IMG/VR virus record: IMGVR_UViG_3300020443_000001
Location: 1-46,619 of that record
Origin: a virus
Length of the DNA stretch: 46,619 nucleotides
Strand: one strand, 5' to 3'
Position numbers and translations under genes: made by a program. Below, one piece after another: positions 13,907-21,667 of this stretch. The notes beneath the pieces are model-generated. The model worked only from the letters and a program-made list of their open reading frames with translations, was not told the origin of the DNA and searched no databases. How positions within the stretch are numbered: the stretch's first letter is position 1; each line of letters starts with the position of its first letter.

Positions 13907-14512
13907 ATGACAGACATCAACAATTCAGTCACGTGGGAACGAGAGATAGCCGACGCTACGAAGAGCGTTCGTGCGGCCATCAGCGTTTATACATCGCTGG
14001 ACAACGCGCACAAAGAAAATCAGTACCGCCACAACTATCGCGCTTTCCCGTCAGAGATACTGCAGGAGATGTTTGATCAGTCAGGTATTGACGGTCTTAC
14101 TGATGCTGATTTCGATGGTAGTGGCGCGAAGATTTCGGACGCGAAGTTACATGCCTTGGTTGCGGTTCATCAATGGCGCAGGGACAACCAGATGCGAACA
14201 CACGGTCTGGCCCAAGTGTTCTCCGGCCCTAAGAACCCGCCGCGTCCCGTAGTCGCAGAACAGCCGCCTTACAACCCCGCAGCGCGGTTTTTTGAACGTT
14301 TTCTTTCGAGCAGGGTAGAGGGTCTTCCGAAACATACCGACCCGACCCTGCTTAAAGAGGCCGTGCGGAAGATCAAAGCTCAGGCTTTGGAAATCGAGGC
14401 GTTCGAGGCGGAAGAAGCCTACGCTAAGGGCTACAACGACGGGTTTAACGCAGCAATGGGCACGGGCATAATGGAAACCGAAGAGGAGACTAAGGATGAA
14501 AACGCCACGTAA
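13907..14512 (+). CDS. protein of unknown function
   Basis: A 201-residue protein starting at ATG 13907 behind GGAGACAGCC. The N-terminal part is helical (VTWEREIADATKSVRAAISVY). A middle region (FPSEILQEMFDQSGIDGLTDAD, then DAKLHALVAVHQWRRDNQ) looks like a small globular domain, and a Pro-rich linker leads to a C-terminal charged helix (LLKEAVRKIKAQALEIEAFE) with a GYNDGFNAAMG element. It leads an operon of tightly packed genes running to the PrimPol-helicase. No family is recognised. Confidence 0.7.
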   Translation: MTDINNSVTWEREIADATKSVRAAISVYTSLDNAHKENQYRHNYRAFPSEILQEMFDQSGIDGLTDADFDGSGAKISDAKLHALVAVHQWRRDNQMRTHGLAQVFSGPKNPPRPVVAEQPPYNPAARFFERFLSSRVEGLPKHTDPTLLKEAVRKIKAQALEIEAFEAEEAYAKGYNDGFNAAMGTGIMETEEETKDENAT

Positions 14513-14903
14513 CGCGGGTAAGACAATAAGAGTGAGTCAGACGAAATCGATGCCTGTACACGACATTGATTTTGGAGCCATCACTCTTACTGAGAATTGG
14601 GGCCGTCTTTTCATAAATTGGGGCGGAAACACAGTTATCCTACACCGCCATGCCTACAAGGAAATGGCGGAGGCTATATCCCAGTTCATAGAACCTGAGG
14701 AAAAATCCGCCACAGATAAGACCATGTTGAGTTTTGATTTCGACCTTAGCAACGCAGTTGAACAGGCCAATCGCCTCAACGCGGCATTGGAGAAGGTTTT
14801 GGAAAATCTCCACGTGTTGGGCGACGGATCGCACGGCAACCTCAAGATCACGGCGGCGGGTGAAGTCATGGTCGCTACGCTGACGCTAAAAGAAAAGGAA
14901 TAA
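14496..14903 (+). CDS. protein of unknown function
   Basis: A 135-residue protein overlapping the previous gene by 17 bases, with GGAGACTAAGG before its ATG. A basic N-terminus leads into a beta region (DFGAITLTENWGRLFINWGGNTVILHRHAYKE) and a helical part (LSNAVEQANRLNAALEKVLENL), ending in a further beta hairpin. The fold pattern suggests a small soluble protein. It is in the operon ahead of the PrimPol-helicase. Function unknown. Confidence 0.65.
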   Translation: MKTPRNAGKTIRVSQTKSMPVHDIDFGAITLTENWGRLFINWGGNTVILHRHAYKEMAEAISQFIEPEEKSATDKTMLSFDFDLSNAVEQANRLNAALEKVLENLHVLGDGSHGNLKITAAGEVMVATLTLKEKE

Positions 14904-14905
14904 AA

Positions 14906-15277
14906 ATGAGCAACCAATTCACGAACCCCACGCCACCCGAAATCTACGAGGAAGCGCTTAACCGTGACCTCTGGAAAGAGCGGATGGAATCGATAGACGA
15001 GCTGATCGCCAAGGACCCGCAAAAATGCGTCGTGTGGCCCGCGTCTAATCCGTCGATCCTGCAAATCCGTGATGATGAAGGCGATCGGTTCACAATCCAC
15101 ATGCGCCGCTTGTTCTGGCTGTATAAGTTCAAGACACAGCCTTCTTTCGGCCCTACGACTTGCGGAACCAAGGGTTGCGTAAACCCCTCGCACCAGCGCG
15201 TCCATGTCAATGGTGGTCCAGTGGCGATCGAGCCAGCGAAGGCCCCCGACGTAACATACGCGGGAGACACGGCGTGA
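14906..15277 (+). CDS. degenerate HNH-like zinc-binding protein (paralog of 15866)
   Basis: A 123-residue protein that begins NQFTNPTP, like the gene at 15866. Near residues 86-98 it has CGTKGCVNPSHQ, the C-x4-C-x-N-P-x-H end of phage HNH endonucleases, and before it RRLFWLYKFKTQPSFG, which fits the helix that precedes the HNH core. The catalytic D-H pair expected just before the first Cys is T-T here, so nuclease activity is doubtful, while the metal site may remain. It may be an inactivated homing endonuclease reused for DNA or protein binding. Confidence 0.65.
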   Translation: MSNQFTNPTPPEIYEEALNRDLWKERMESIDELIAKDPQKCVVWPASNPSILQIRDDEGDRFTIHMRRLFWLYKFKTQPSFGPTTCGTKGCVNPSHQRVHVNGGPVAIEPAKAPDVTYAGDTA

Positions 15278-15492
15278 CTGATTACGACAAACACGACGAG
15301 CCGGAAGACATCGTAAAACGCATGGTCGAACTGGCCACGGCGAAAGGGTGGACCGTCAATCAGGTGGAAATATCCCGCCAAGAGGGCGACAGTCTTACGG
15401 TTTCGAGCATCAAGGGTCGGGTTGTTCCGCACAGCGGCGGCGCTTTGGTAGCGGATCGCGTGGCGCAACAACAGAAGGAGACTGAACAATGA
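15274..15492 (+). CDS. small protein, paralog-like to the 19069 gene
   Basis: A 72-residue protein from GTG 15274, overlapping the previous stop as GTGA and preceded by GGGAGACAC. Its helix-strand pattern (EDIVKRMVELATAKGWTVNQVEISRQEGDSLTV) matches the 57-residue protein at 19069 (DELAQEVLKLAKANNMALKELELVSKSG) in length and hydrophobic spacing, so the two are probably paralogs. No function is recognised. Confidence 0.65.
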   Translation: MTDYDKHDEPEDIVKRMVELATAKGWTVNQVEISRQEGDSLTVSSIKGRVVPHSGGALVADRVAQQQKETEQ

Positions 15493-15869
15493 TTTGGCTG
15501 ACACTTTCGGACGAGAGCCACCAAAGCCCTGATTTCCTAATCGACCCCTCAGCCATTGACTGCGCCTTGCGCTCTAGTCTCCGTGGCGCGAAGTCTGTCG
15601 TGTTCGTTGGCGGGTCGCAGTTTAGCGTTAAACAGACGCTGGAGCAGATCGATGAATTGGCGGCTGAGCGTATGGGGTACACCAGCAAAGTCGAACAGGA
15701 GAAGAACCAGCCTCATGACCCTTTTAGTGGAGAACTGGTAAGGATGACCCAAACCCTGTCGCAGGAACTCAAGCAGCCTATGGAAATTGGGGACCACGTC
15801 AAAGGAACGCCGATGCCTCGCACCTTGCTGGGCTGGGTCGGAAAAGGCAAGAAACGGGGCAAGAAATGA
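15489..15869 (+). CDS. protein of unknown function
   Basis: A 126-residue protein whose ATG overlaps the upstream stop by four bases. The first half looks like a small alpha/beta domain (MIWLTLSDESHQSP, ALRSSLRGAKSVVFVGGSQFSVKQTLEQIDELAAERMG). The second half is a linker with Gln/Glu and a basic end (GWVGKGKKRGKK). The next gene starts inside its last codons. No family is recognised. Confidence 0.65.
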   Translation: MIWLTLSDESHQSPDFLIDPSAIDCALRSSLRGAKSVVFVGGSQFSVKQTLEQIDELAAERMGYTSKVEQEKNQPHDPFSGELVRMTQTLSQELKQPMEIGDHVKGTPMPRTLLGWVGKGKKRGKK

Positions 15870-16192
15870 GCGCACCAAACCAGTTCACAAACCCGACGCC
15901 TGATTGCGTCTTCGCAGCGTACATGGTCAAGGGGTCCCACAACGCCACGCTGATAAAACTCCACGCAACGCACAAACAAAACCCCACGATGTGCCTATAC
16001 CACGGCGAGTTGACGCAAGTGTGGATGCGGCACCTGAACAAGCGCTGGCGACTAACGGTGCGGGCCATCATGTTCTATCTGGAACACGGGCGCTCTGCGC
16101 GGTTTGCGAAGCCAACGTGCGGACAGGTCGAGTGCACAAACCCACTGCACCAAAAAGAAATCGGTAATTCGAACAAAACGGGGCAAGAATGA
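15866..16192 (+). CDS. degenerate HNH-like zinc-binding protein (paralog of 14906)
   Basis: A 108-residue protein sharing the NQFTNPTP start with the 14906 gene and the C-terminal C-x4-C-x-N-P-x-H element (CGQVECTNPLHQ). The preceding helix (VRAIMFYLEHGRSARFAKPT) again lacks the D-H catalytic pair of active HNH enzymes. Its ATG overlaps the previous stop and its stop overlaps the PrimPol-helicase start, placing it in the replication operon. It is likely a metal-binding accessory protein, though its role is not known. Confidence 0.65.
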   Translation: MSAPNQFTNPTPDCVFAAYMVKGSHNATLIKLHATHKQNPTMCLYHGELTQVWMRHLNKRWRLTVRAIMFYLEHGRSARFAKPTCGQVECTNPLHQKEIGNSNKTGQE

Positions 16193-18576
16193 CAACTGAC
16201 AATCAAAAGGGCAACGTATCGGACTTCCATCGCGACGTCTCGATAATGTTCCTCAAGAACACGACGGGATACGCTGTACGGACGCCAAAGGGGCAGAAAG
16301 ACCCTGGAACCATTCAGTGGGACCCCAAGACCAACAACAAAGAAAAGTCCGACCAGACCATCACCATCCTTGAACAGACCACGGACAACCTAGGCATCCA
16401 CCTGTTTGGTTCGCTAGTGGACGTTGACATCGACACGGACAATCCCTTGATGATCGCCGCGCTCGATCGATTTTTGCCGCACACCGCGCACGTTTGGGGC
16501 CGTCCCTCGCGAAAACGTACCCACCGCCTTTACGAACTGGCTGGCCTCACGTCCAATTTCGACCCATCTGCGTGGAAGTTCCTAGAGCGGATCAAGGCGA
16601 GGAAAGACCTGAGCGTTGAGGTTCGGGGTGGCGAGTTGCACAGTGCGCGTTACTCACTACTTCCAGGTTCTGTTCACCCCAGCGGCGAAAACTACGAGTG
16701 GGAAAGTCCTAAGTCGGCCCGCGTGTCGGTAAGCAGCGTCAGCGAAGCGCGACTAATGCAGGGTCTCCGGTTCGCTTGCGTCGCGGCTCTGATCGCCGCC
16801 TATTGGCAAGAGGGCGTGAGGAACGATCTATGCAAGGCCTTTGCAGGGTTTATGCACCGCGCCGCTGCATACAGTGAAGAACTGAACTCCGACCTGATGT
16901 TTACCCGCGAGGACGCGTGGGAACTAATGAAGGGCGTGATGGAACTGGCGGATGATGACGAAGCCGACGCTGCTATGCGCAAGAAGACGTTCGACCAGAC
17001 GTGGGATAAAGGCGACGAAGGCGCACCCATCGTGGGCGCAACGCGGATCATGGAAATCACGGACGACGAAGAAATCGTTGGTCTGCTGTACTCCCTTCTA
17101 GCCAACACGCCTGACCTCCAAGCTTTGGACGAGATATTTGAGCAGTACGCGGTTGTGCGGAACACCACCAACCTGATCGACCTCAAGCTAGGGCGCAAGG
17201 GTAACTACGTGATGAACCGTGACTCTTTCGTCTTCACTCTGGCGGGTAAATACCTAAATACCCCTAAGGGACGGGTGCCAGTATCCGCAGTTTTCCTCAA
17301 CTCGCCGCGACGAACTGTCGTGGATCGCATGGCGATTAACCCACAGCGCGAAAAAATCTACGAGAACAAAGACGGAATGAAGGTCGCCAACACGTGGACT
17401 GGCTGGGAAATCCTGCCCTGCGACGAAGACACGCACGAGTCCGAGGTCGAGTGGTTCACGGACTACCTGCTGCGGGTGGTTTGCAACAGCGATCAGAAAC
17501 TGTACAATTGGACGCTGCAATGGATTGCCGACATCTTCCAGAACCCTAACGAAAAAGCGGGCACGGCACTAGTTCTAGTAGGGAAGCCTGGATCGGGGAA
17601 ATCACTACTCATGGAGAACATTCTCCGCCCCATCATCGGAACGGCGCATTCCACCAAGGTCGGTACACTCGACAAGCTGACGTCCAAATTTAACTCGCAT
17701 ATGGCTGGGCAGTTGCTCATTCAGGGCGAGGAAGTTATGAACACCAACCGTCGGGCCGACGCCGATATGCTCAAGGACGCGATCACGTCGAAGCTGCGAA
17801 TGATCGAAATGAAGGGTCGCGACGCCTTTGAAATGGAAGACGTGGCGCGGTACACGTTCACATCCAACCACATCGACAAGTCTGTTAACGTGGAGGCGGG
17901 CGATCGACGGTACACAATCTCTCACGTGTCTGAGCAGTTTGCTTTCGATGGTGGGCGCAACAAAGAGGCGCGGGACGAGTATTTTGGTAAGCTGTTTAAG
18001 CACCTGCTAGACCGGAATGACCACGGCGAAGAAGTGCCTAACGAGGTGGAACTGGCCAAGCTGCACCGTTACCTCCTGAAAGTGCCCATCGATAAGTCCC
18101 TGATCATGGTGTCTTGTGAGACGTCGGCCAAACGGGTCACGCAGCAGAACTCGTCGAAGGGCATGGACGCATGGTTGCTTTCTATGGTGGATCGTATTAA
18201 TCCATTTGAGGACATGCGCCTATCAGACAAAGGCGAGGTACACTCGTTCGTTGTGAAGGGGAAGACCCTGAAAACCACAGATTCGTGGCCTGAGTATGTT
18301 CAGTATAGTCGCCTTGAAGTGTCCATGCGCCTCTTCACCGCCCGCGACTACGGTGAGGCCAAATCTGCTCAACAAATCGCCAAGTATTTTAAGGATCACG
18401 GCTTGGTTGGCTCGACTGAGGATCGCCAGACACGAGCTTACGGTGAGCGGGTGCGGGTGCGCCCATTCCCGACACGCGAGAGCCTCTCTTCTTACCTGCG
18501 CTACCGTGGTTACGAGGTCATGGACGTCAAAGAGGATATCTCCGAAGACGACAACGACGAAGGGCCTAAGTTTTGA
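16189..18576 (+). CDS. PrimPol-type primase fused to SF3/D5-like helicase
   Basis: A 795-residue replication protein. The N-terminal domain (about residues 1-190) has archaeo-eukaryotic primase features: a D-x-D motif in LVDVDIDTDNP near residues 77-86, GRPSRKRTHRLYEL, and ARYSLLPGSVHPSGENYEW, the strand-loop typical of Prim-Pol domains. The C-terminal half holds an SF3-type ATPase: Walker A GKPGSGKS near residue 463, Walker B-like LLIQGEEVMN, and a sensor TFTSNH. It would unwind and prime the phage DNA. It is read from an ATG overlapping the upstream stop. In the Z-phage S-2L a PrimPol is the replicative enzyme, so its coexistence here with a family A polymerase is notable. Confidence 0.85.
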   Translation: MTTDNQKGNVSDFHRDVSIMFLKNTTGYAVRTPKGQKDPGTIQWDPKTNNKEKSDQTITILEQTTDNLGIHLFGSLVDVDIDTDNPLMIAALDRFLPHTAHVWGRPSRKRTHRLYELAGLTSNFDPSAWKFLERIKARKDLSVEVRGGELHSARYSLLPGSVHPSGENYEWESPKSARVSVSSVSEARLMQGLRFACVAALIAAYWQEGVRNDLCKAFAGFMHRAAAYSEELNSDLMFTREDAWELMKGVMELADDDEADAAMRKKTFDQTWDKGDEGAPIVGATRIMEITDDEEIVGLLYSLLANTPDLQALDEIFEQYAVVRNTTNLIDLKLGRKGNYVMNRDSFVFTLAGKYLNTPKGRVPVSAVFLNSPRRTVVDRMAINPQREKIYENKDGMKVANTWTGWEILPCDEDTHESEVEWFTDYLLRVVCNSDQKLYNWTLQWIADIFQNPNEKAGTALVLVGKPGSGKSLLMENILRPIIGTAHSTKVGTLDKLTSKFNSHMAGQLLIQGEEVMNTNRRADADMLKDAITSKLRMIEMKGRDAFEMEDVARYTFTSNHIDKSVNVEAGDRRYTISHVSEQFAFDGGRNKEARDEYFGKLFKHLLDRNDHGEEVPNEVELAKLHRYLLKVPIDKSLIMVSCETSAKRVTQQNSSKGMDAWLLSMVDRINPFEDMRLSDKGEVHSFVVKGKTLKTTDSWPEYVQYSRLEVSMRLFTARDYGEAKSAQQIAKYFKDHGLVGSTEDRQTRAYGERVRVRPFPTRESLSSYLRYRGYEVMDVKEDISEDDNDEGPKF

Positions 18577-19031
18577 AACGGCCCCCGTGGGTGAAGTCGT
18601 ACGCTCAGGTCGCGGGCGTGGAGCGCATTAAACAGGCTCGACTGCCTAAGAAGAAAAAAGAAAAGCAGCAGCGCAGGACTTCCACGCCACCTGCGGTGCT
18701 GCTAGACAGGTGGTACGTCGACGTGTGCTGCATGGGGAAACTATGTGTAGAGGGCCTCGACCAAGGGAGGCATTGGGACGGGCTGGACGCAGCTTCTGTG
18801 GAGTGGCTGTCGGTGGACGCCATTAGGATGCTGGTGGCCCGCGACTCCGGAAAAGTGGTATCTATTTCGTCCATTGGAGGGTGGGCCTTAGACCGCAAGT
18901 TCGAGGTGAAAACAGCTCGGTACAAAGTAGAGTTACGGCGCAGGGGTGGTCGGCACGAGAAGACGTCGCGCATGTACCGTTTACGGCCCCTTGTCAATGA
19001 GGAGATTGCGCAGGGTCCTATCGTGTGGTAG
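18573..19031 (+). CDS. basic protein of unknown function
   Basis: A 152-residue protein most simply read from TTG 18573, which overlaps the PrimPol-helicase stop (TTGA). It starts with a very basic stretch (LPKKKKEKQQRR) and has a C-terminal domain of about 85 residues (VEWLSVDAIRMLVARDSGKVVSISSIGGWALDRKFEV, then YKVELRRRGG). The second part could be a DNA-binding wing-like fold. An ATG start is not available near the 5' end. Promoter P5 begins inside its last codons. Function unknown. Confidence 0.6.
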   Translation: MKRPPWVKSYAQVAGVERIKQARLPKKKKEKQQRRTSTPPAVLLDRWYVDVCCMGKLCVEGLDQGRHWDGLDAASVEWLSVDAIRMLVARDSGKVVSISSIGGWALDRKFEVKTARYKVELRRRGGRHEKTSRMYRLRPLVNEEIAQGPIVW

Positions 19032-19034
19032 AGT
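19006..19034 (+). promoter_or_regulatory. early promoter P5
   Basis: TTGCGC (19006-19011), 17-base spacer, TAGAGT (19029-19034), then the leader CGAATCATCAGGAGACAGAC before ATG 19069. Its weak -35 has the same TTGCGC as P1. Confidence 0.6.
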
Positions 19035-19068
19035 GGTGATACGACCCACGAATCATCAGGAGACAGAC

Positions 19069-19242
19069 ATGACACCCGACGAACTGGCGCAAGAAGTTTT
19101 GAAACTGGCTAAAGCCAACAACATGGCTCTTAAGGAGCTAGAGCTTGTGAGCAAATCAGGGCTTCACACTTACACGACCGTCATGGGCCACAGTCTGTCA
19201 AGCTCTGTACCCGTGGCTTCGTTCACAACTTCAAAATTTTAG
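19069..19242 (+). CDS. 57-residue protein, paralog-like to the 15274 gene
   Basis: A short gene with the conserved CATCAGGAGACAGAC leader. The product has an N-terminal helix (PDELAQEVLKLAKANNMALKELEL) followed by a Ser-rich strand region. Its helix pattern matches that of the 15274 protein. It sits directly behind promoter P5 and is followed by a gene with the same AGGAGACAGAC site. Function unknown. Confidence 0.65.
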   Translation: MTPDELAQEVLKLAKANNMALKELELVSKSGLHTYTTVMGHSLSSSVPVASFTTSKF

Positions 19243-19251
19243 GAGACAGAC

Positions 19252-19845
19252 ATGACTAAACAACTCCCAAAGCCTCGCAAGATGATGCAGGTGCACAAGA
19301 CGTTTCTAGCGAAAGACTACGCGCCTGAGGCGCTGTTGAACACGTACACCGAGCAGAATAAAACTCTGCAGGCCACCAAAGAGGCAATCGGCCAATGCAT
19401 CGTTGCATCGCCAGAATTTAAGACGCTTGTTCAGCCGAGTGTTCTGAGCGTAACCAACGTACACGGTGCTTTAGCTTTCGAGACCCAACACAAGATTGAA
19501 ACAAGCGACGACGTGCAACGCAAAAGCGCGTCCACGTCGAAGTACATCGAGCCGTCCACGATGAATCTGCTGATGAACACCAAGATTCTGACGCAGCAAG
19601 AAAAACGAGCACTGCTGAAAGAACACGGCATGCTGCCCAAGGTGGCCGAAGAACCCGCTAAGATGCCAGAAGAAGACGAGGGCCACAACGACGACGGTGT
19701 TCCAATGCACGGTGGTGCAGCGATGATCCAAGGCTGGGATGACACGGCGAACCCCCACAAGGGTCAGAACGTCGAAGCATCGCTGCGCTGGTTGCGTGAT
19801 TGGCACACTGCAAACCATGACGCCTTTGTTGGCGGGATGGAGTAA
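19252..19845 (+). CDS. protein of unknown function
   Basis: A 197-residue protein with AGGAGACAGAC before its ATG. The N-terminal region is basic and helical, with a repeated-helix section (LNTYTEQNKTLQATKEAIGQCIV). The middle (SKYIEPSTMNLLMNTKILTQQEKRALLKEHGMLP) may form helical hairpins. An acidic His/Asp-rich linker leads to a C-terminal helix (ASLRWLRDWHTANHDAF). No domain family is recognised. It is the second gene of the P5 transcript. Confidence 0.7.
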   Translation: MTKQLPKPRKMMQVHKTFLAKDYAPEALLNTYTEQNKTLQATKEAIGQCIVASPEFKTLVQPSVLSVTNVHGALAFETQHKIETSDDVQRKSASTSKYIEPSTMNLLMNTKILTQQEKRALLKEHGMLPKVAEEPAKMPEEDEGHNDDGVPMHGGAAMIQGWDDTANPHKGQNVEASLRWLRDWHTANHDAFVGGME

Positions 19846-19849
19846 GCAC

Positions 19850-20173
19850 GTGAAGTATGTGTTGATAGAAAGCGACAAGGGCCAGAAACAGGCTCTTATT
19901 TTCCACGACGGTTTGACGCACTCAGTTGTGGGGCACGGCGTGTGCCGCGAACACCGTAGAGAGGGGGAATTTTGGAAACCTATTAGCGCAGGGTTCACGG
20001 ATTGCCAGACCCAGACTTATGGACGGAGCGAGTCGCTCGAAATGGAAAGCGATCGAACCGACATCGCTTACGTGGTTATGGGTAATTCTGTGGCCCTACA
20101 AAACCGTGGTACGGCCATGAACCTTTTTAGGGCGTACCTAGCCGCAAAGGGCGTTTCACACGGGACCCCTTGA
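19850..20173 (+). CDS. protein of unknown function
   Basis: A 107-residue protein read from GTG 19850, which has GGAG seven bases before it and follows the preceding stop closely. No ATG fits as well. It is a beta-rich protein (KYVLIESDKGQKQALIFHDGLTHSVVGHGV, then TDIAYVVMGNSVALQNRG) ending in a short helix. Promoter P6 begins within its last codons. Function unknown. Confidence 0.6.
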   Translation: MKYVLIESDKGQKQALIFHDGLTHSVVGHGVCREHRREGEFWKPISAGFTDCQTQTYGRSESLEMESDRTDIAYVVMGNSVALQNRGTAMNLFRAYLAAKGVSHGTP

Positions 20174-20198
20174 CGGGGGTCCTTACGCGTGTTATAGT
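20170..20198 (+). promoter_or_regulatory. early promoter P6
   Basis: TTGACG (20170-20175), 17-base spacer, TATAGT (20193-20198), one of the best matches to consensus. The leader to ATG 20252 is longer than in the other cassettes (59 bases from the -10). Confidence 0.75.
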
Positions 20199-20251
20199 AG
20201 GATACGACACGATTCGCAGCACCGCAAAAAATTCAAGCACTGGAGACTATC

Positions 20252-20806
20252 ATGGACAATGAGAACCAAGAAGCAACGACCGAAACCAAGTCGATCATCG
20301 ACCCCAAGTACGCTGCCGCTTACAAGGACAAGCCGAAAGACTGGCTGTCGACGTTCGTAGACGAGAACGCGACCGACGAAGCGACCAAAGAAAAGAAAAC
20401 CAAAGTCGAAGAAACTGACGAAAACGGCGACGTTGTGAACGACAAAGACGGCAACCCCGTCATGGTCGACGGCCCTGTTGAAACAGTCAAAACTGGCAAG
20501 CGCTCCGTCAATTTGGACAAGCTGTTCGCTCTGGCGAAAGCAAACCACATCGACACCGCCAAATATGAAGAACAAGCGGACCGCCCAAATGCACCTGGCC
20601 GCCTTCGCATGACGATCGGCAACATGCTGCGCGCCCGCGCAAAAGCCCGCCATGGTCTGTTCGACGTTGAAGGCGAATGGCACGAAGCCAGCGAAGAATT
20701 CTTGGACGGCGCTGAGCGCACCCAAGAACGCGATGGCACCAAGATCGCCAAGGCGAAGCCCGCCGAGGCCGAGGCCGAAGCCAGCGAAGAAGCTGCCGAA
20801 GAATAA
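20252..20806 (+). CDS. early protein of unknown function, paralog of the 10886 gene
   Basis: A 184-residue acidic protein with its own strong promoter and terminator, hence probably abundant. It shares a domain with the 247-residue protein at 10886: SIIDPKYAAAYKD, DWLSTFVDEN, a helix LDKLFALAKANHID, then GRLRMTIGNMLRARAKARHG and a G-x-W/E-H-x-A-x-x-E-F-L ending. An insertion of acidic/hydrophilic residues (TDEATKEKKTKVEET) separates the first two parts, and the C-terminus is Ala/Glu-rich. The basic-helix core with acidic tails resembles small nucleoid or mimic proteins, but this is inference only. Confidence 0.75.
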   Translation: MDNENQEATTETKSIIDPKYAAAYKDKPKDWLSTFVDENATDEATKEKKTKVEETDENGDVVNDKDGNPVMVDGPVETVKTGKRSVNLDKLFALAKANHIDTAKYEEQADRPNAPGRLRMTIGNMLRARAKARHGLFDVEGEWHEASEEFLDGAERTQERDGTKIAKAKPAEAEAEASEEAAEE

Positions 20807-20837
20807 GCGTACCGGACTGTCTGCCGTTACGCTTTAA

Positions 20838-20873
20838 AAACGCCCCTGAGTTTTCCTGAGCTTGGGGGCGTTT
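20838..20873 (+). terminator. rho-independent terminator candidate
   Basis: AAACGCCCCTGAG (20838-20850) pairs over 13 bp, including two G-T pairs, with CTTGGGGGCGTTT (20861-20873), with a 10-base loop. It lies 31 bases after the 20252 gene and before promoter P7. Confidence 0.7.
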
Positions 20874-20906
20874 CCGTATCTGGGGTGCGTTTACGCATGA
20901 GACGGG

Positions 20907-20935
20907 TTGACGCATGAATCGCGATGTGGTATTAT
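20907..20935 (+). promoter_or_regulatory. early promoter P7
   Basis: TTGACG (20907-20912), 17-base spacer, TATTAT (20930-20935), then the CGAATCATCAGGAGACAGAC leader. It stands just after the terminator of the preceding unit. Confidence 0.8.
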
Positions 20936-20970
20936 GGTGTATAGACATCGAATCATCAGGAGACAGACTA

Positions 20971-21435
20971 ATGACCAGCTGCATCGATTGCCAGCACCCC
21001 GCCACAAGATGGATTGGATTTGAGGGTCGTATTGAGGGGCCGTACCCCGCTTGCGATATGTGCACCCACCACACTGTTAAAAATCGAGGTGGGGTGGACA
21101 TTGGGGCGTACGACGAGGAATCCGTGCCTGTAACAGGCGTACATGGAACATGGCGCATGCCGAACGAGGTCGACCACCATTTCACCTTTGGTACAGACCA
21201 TTGTTGCGACCATCCCAATATGCGTGGCCCGATAGCGGATTACTGGGTCACGGTCCGTCTCCCAAAGGGTCACCCCGTGTCTCACCGCCACGTGTTCGTA
21301 GAAGAATTCATGAAGAAGTTCTGCGACCCCATGAACCCATACCGGTTTGCTTTCGAGTACCGCGACGAATATCACAAACCTCAATTTTTTCCACGTGGAC
21401 AATTGGTCTGCATTAAAGTAGGAGTAGAGCCATGA
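20971..21435 (+). CDS. zinc-ribbon-containing protein of unknown function
   Basis: A 154-residue protein starting at ATG 20971 behind AGGAGACAGACTA. The N-terminus carries two Cys pairs, C-x2-C at residues 4-7 (SCIDCQ) and about 28-31 (CDMCTHH), a typical zinc knuckle or ribbon. The rest is rich in His, Phe and Tyr, with a strand-loop part (DYWVTVRLPKGHPVSHRHV) and a C-terminal RGQLVCIKVGVEP. It may bind nucleic acid or a host protein. The family is not recognised. Confidence 0.65.
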   Translation: MTSCIDCQHPATRWIGFEGRIEGPYPACDMCTHHTVKNRGGVDIGAYDEESVPVTGVHGTWRMPNEVDHHFTFGTDHCCDHPNMRGPIADYWVTVRLPKGHPVSHRHVFVEEFMKKFCDPMNPYRFAFEYRDEYHKPQFFPRGQLVCIKVGVEP

Positions 21436-21656
21436 GCATCACTAAAACAGAATCGTATAAAGCAACAGACGGCTCGTTGCATAGGTCGTTGCAGGACGCC
21501 GTAAACCACGAGCTTTCAGGGGTACTATTCGAAGCGATGAAAGAATGGGGCGATAGAAGTCTGGTGGACGAGCGCGAAAGAGACATCCTCGCTCAGATGA
21601 TGGCAAGCCAGCCCTACCGGAGCCAGATCGCGGCTCTTTTCAACCAACTGGGATAA
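21432..21656 (+). CDS. small protein of unknown function
   Basis: A 74-residue protein whose ATG overlaps the previous stop (ATGA), with GGAGTAGAGCC upstream. The start TESYKATDGSLHRSLQDAVNHEL resembles a short motif seen in small phage proteins in which an expected Y-x-x-x-D-G-x-x-F/H-x-x-x-x-x-A pattern precedes a helix. The remainder is helical. No function can be assigned. Confidence 0.65.
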   Translation: MSITKTESYKATDGSLHRSLQDAVNHELSGVLFEAMKEWGDRSLVDERERDILAQMMASQPYRSQIAALFNQLG

Positions 21657-21667
21657 GGAACCTGAAA

